DNA of 6,158 bases from Bacillota bacterium (lineage in GTDB: Bacteria; Bacillota; Clostridia; Christensenellales; Aristaeellaceae). A program made the position numbers and the translations under genes. Location of the stretch: contig WRGP01000117.1 in NCBI GenBank assembly GCA_009787135.1, forward strand, positions 1 to 6,158. The letters run 5' to 3'. Under the pieces are notes generated by a model, which did not search any database, was not told where the DNA came from, and saw only the letters and a list, made by a program, of their open reading frames with translations. Numbering within the stretch: position 1 is the stretch's first letter; the number at the start of each line of letters is the position of its first letter. This document shows positions 5,687 through 6,158 of this stretch, piece by piece.

Positions 5687-5971
5687 TCATGCGTTTCTTG
5701 GATCCCGCGATTTTTTCTTTTTCGCGTCAGGATCAAAGCTTTCGATTTCGAGCCTGTCAAACGATACGCTTTCCATAAAATGATCCTTTGAAAACGATGT
5801 TTGGCCAAACTGCTCCCATTCGCGCGTGTGCTTTTCAAGCCATAGGGGACGAGGGATGTCAAGTTTTGCGCACAGACTGCCAAGCGCGGCGATCACATCG
5901 TTTCCCAGCGCGATGGTTTCACTTCGCGCGATGCGCTGTTTTTTGATTTCGCGCACCCATAGATGGGGCAT
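5687..5971 (-). CDS. Small conserved-looking protein of unknown function (94 aa)
   Basis: I do not recognise a named domain. The sequence resembles short hypothetical proteins I have seen in gut Clostridia, with an N-terminal MPHLWVREIKKQRI. A mid-region follows with LDIPRPLWLEKH (37-48), TREWEQFGQTSFSKDHFMES (49-68) and SFDRLEIESFD (70-80). The tail is basic and ends DPRNA. It is soluble, with no signal peptide. The start is supported by GGAGGG 5 bases before the ATG. It is the first of three minus-strand genes, separated from DUF378 by 72 bases, so co-transcription is possible. A candidate promoter and a cluster of short repeats lie upstream. Confidence 0.75.
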   Translation of the reverse strand: MPHLWVREIKKQRIARSETIALGNDVIAALGSLCAKLDIPRPLWLEKHTREWEQFGQTSFSKDHFMESVSFDRLEIESFDPDAKKKKSRDPRNA

Positions 5972-6006
5972 GGTATCCCTCCAAGCGGTTTTGATGCGGT
6001 GAGGGT

Positions 6007-6035
6007 ATTATCGCAGAAACGGCCGGTTTGCGCAA
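6007..6035 (-). promoter_or_regulatory. Candidate sigma-A promoter of the 94-aa gene
   Basis: On the minus strand, TTGCGC (6030-6035), a 17-base spacer and GATAAT (6007-6012). The -10 is good and the -35 only fair. The expected start near 6000 leaves a leader of about 29 bases. The CAAAATGT repeats begin 5 bases upstream of the -35. Confidence 0.45.
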
Positions 6036-6039
6036 CTGG

Positions 6040-6122
6040 CAAAATGTTGTCAAAATGTTCGCGGCAAACGGGCGAAAAAAAGCATATGGCAAACAAGCCT
6101 GGCCAAAATGTCCAAAATGTTC
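6040..6122. repeat. Four direct repeats of CAAAATGT upstream of the 94-aa gene
   Basis: Copies lie at 6040-6047, 6051-6058, 6104-6111 and 6113-6120, three of them continuing as CAAAATGTT. The first pair is spaced 11 bases apart, the second 9, and the pairs 53 apart, which is about whole helical turns. They lie just upstream of the candidate -35, the position expected of an activator or repressor operator. No protein binding them can be named from the sequence. Confidence 0.5.
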
Positions 6123-6158
6123 CATGACTCAAAAGCCAAAACTCTTGACAAACGAGCC

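Noticed and set aside
1..6158. CRISPR array, tRNA or rRNA genes, phage or toxin-antitoxin modules
   Set aside because: I looked for regularly spaced repeats, cloverleaf-like segments and paired small genes with typical motifs and found none. The CAAAATGT cluster is too short and irregular for a CRISPR.

Overview
The window looks like chromosomal DNA of a Gram-positive anaerobe of the Bacillota (Clostridia or Christensenellales type, probably from gut). The evidence is a GC content that I judge by eye to be slightly above 50%, strong AGGAGG-type ribosome binding sites, sigma-A promoters, and gene families typical of that group: a DUF378 membrane protein, a secreted SH3b protein, an orphan PstS-like binding protein and an IS630-type transposase fragment. 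I cannot name the species.

Layout, left to right. Positions 1-239 (minus) hold the N-terminal part of an IS630-type transposase. It has no clear start, lies in frame directly behind the stop codon of the next gene, and runs off the window edge. Positions 240-869 (minus) encode a helical protein resembling DUF6483. Positions 870-1325 are non-coding and carry two outward-facing promoters. Positions 1326-2417 (plus) encode an orphan PstS-like phosphate-binding protein. Positions 2594-2974 (minus) encode a small four-helix membrane protein, whose start I correct using a near-perfect promoter. Back-to-back divergent promoters lie at 3008-3095. Positions 3102-3362 are a long structured 5' leader, followed at 3363-4295 (plus) by a secreted SH3b/peptidoglycan-binding-like/Ig-like protein with a good terminator at 4318-4375. 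Positions 4375-5424 (minus) encode a tocopherol-cyclase-like protein, 5399-5614 (minus) a DUF378 membrane protein, and 5687-5971 (minus) a conserved-looking small protein of unknown function. Four CAAAATGT repeats lie upstream of the last gene.

Most genes look like single transcription units. There is no obvious multi-gene pathway. Three neighbours concern the cell envelope: the PstS-like protein, the small membrane protein and the SH3b protein. The item most worth a second look is the leader at about 3152-3349. It folds on paper into a four-way junction closed by a perfect 10-bp helix just before the ribosome binding site, with mutually exclusive alternative pairings, as expected of a riboswitch or another cis-regulatory RNA. 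I could not assign it to a known class. A divergent c-di-AMP (ydaO/yuaA) riboswitch is a guess based on partial similarity and on the wall-related gene it precedes.
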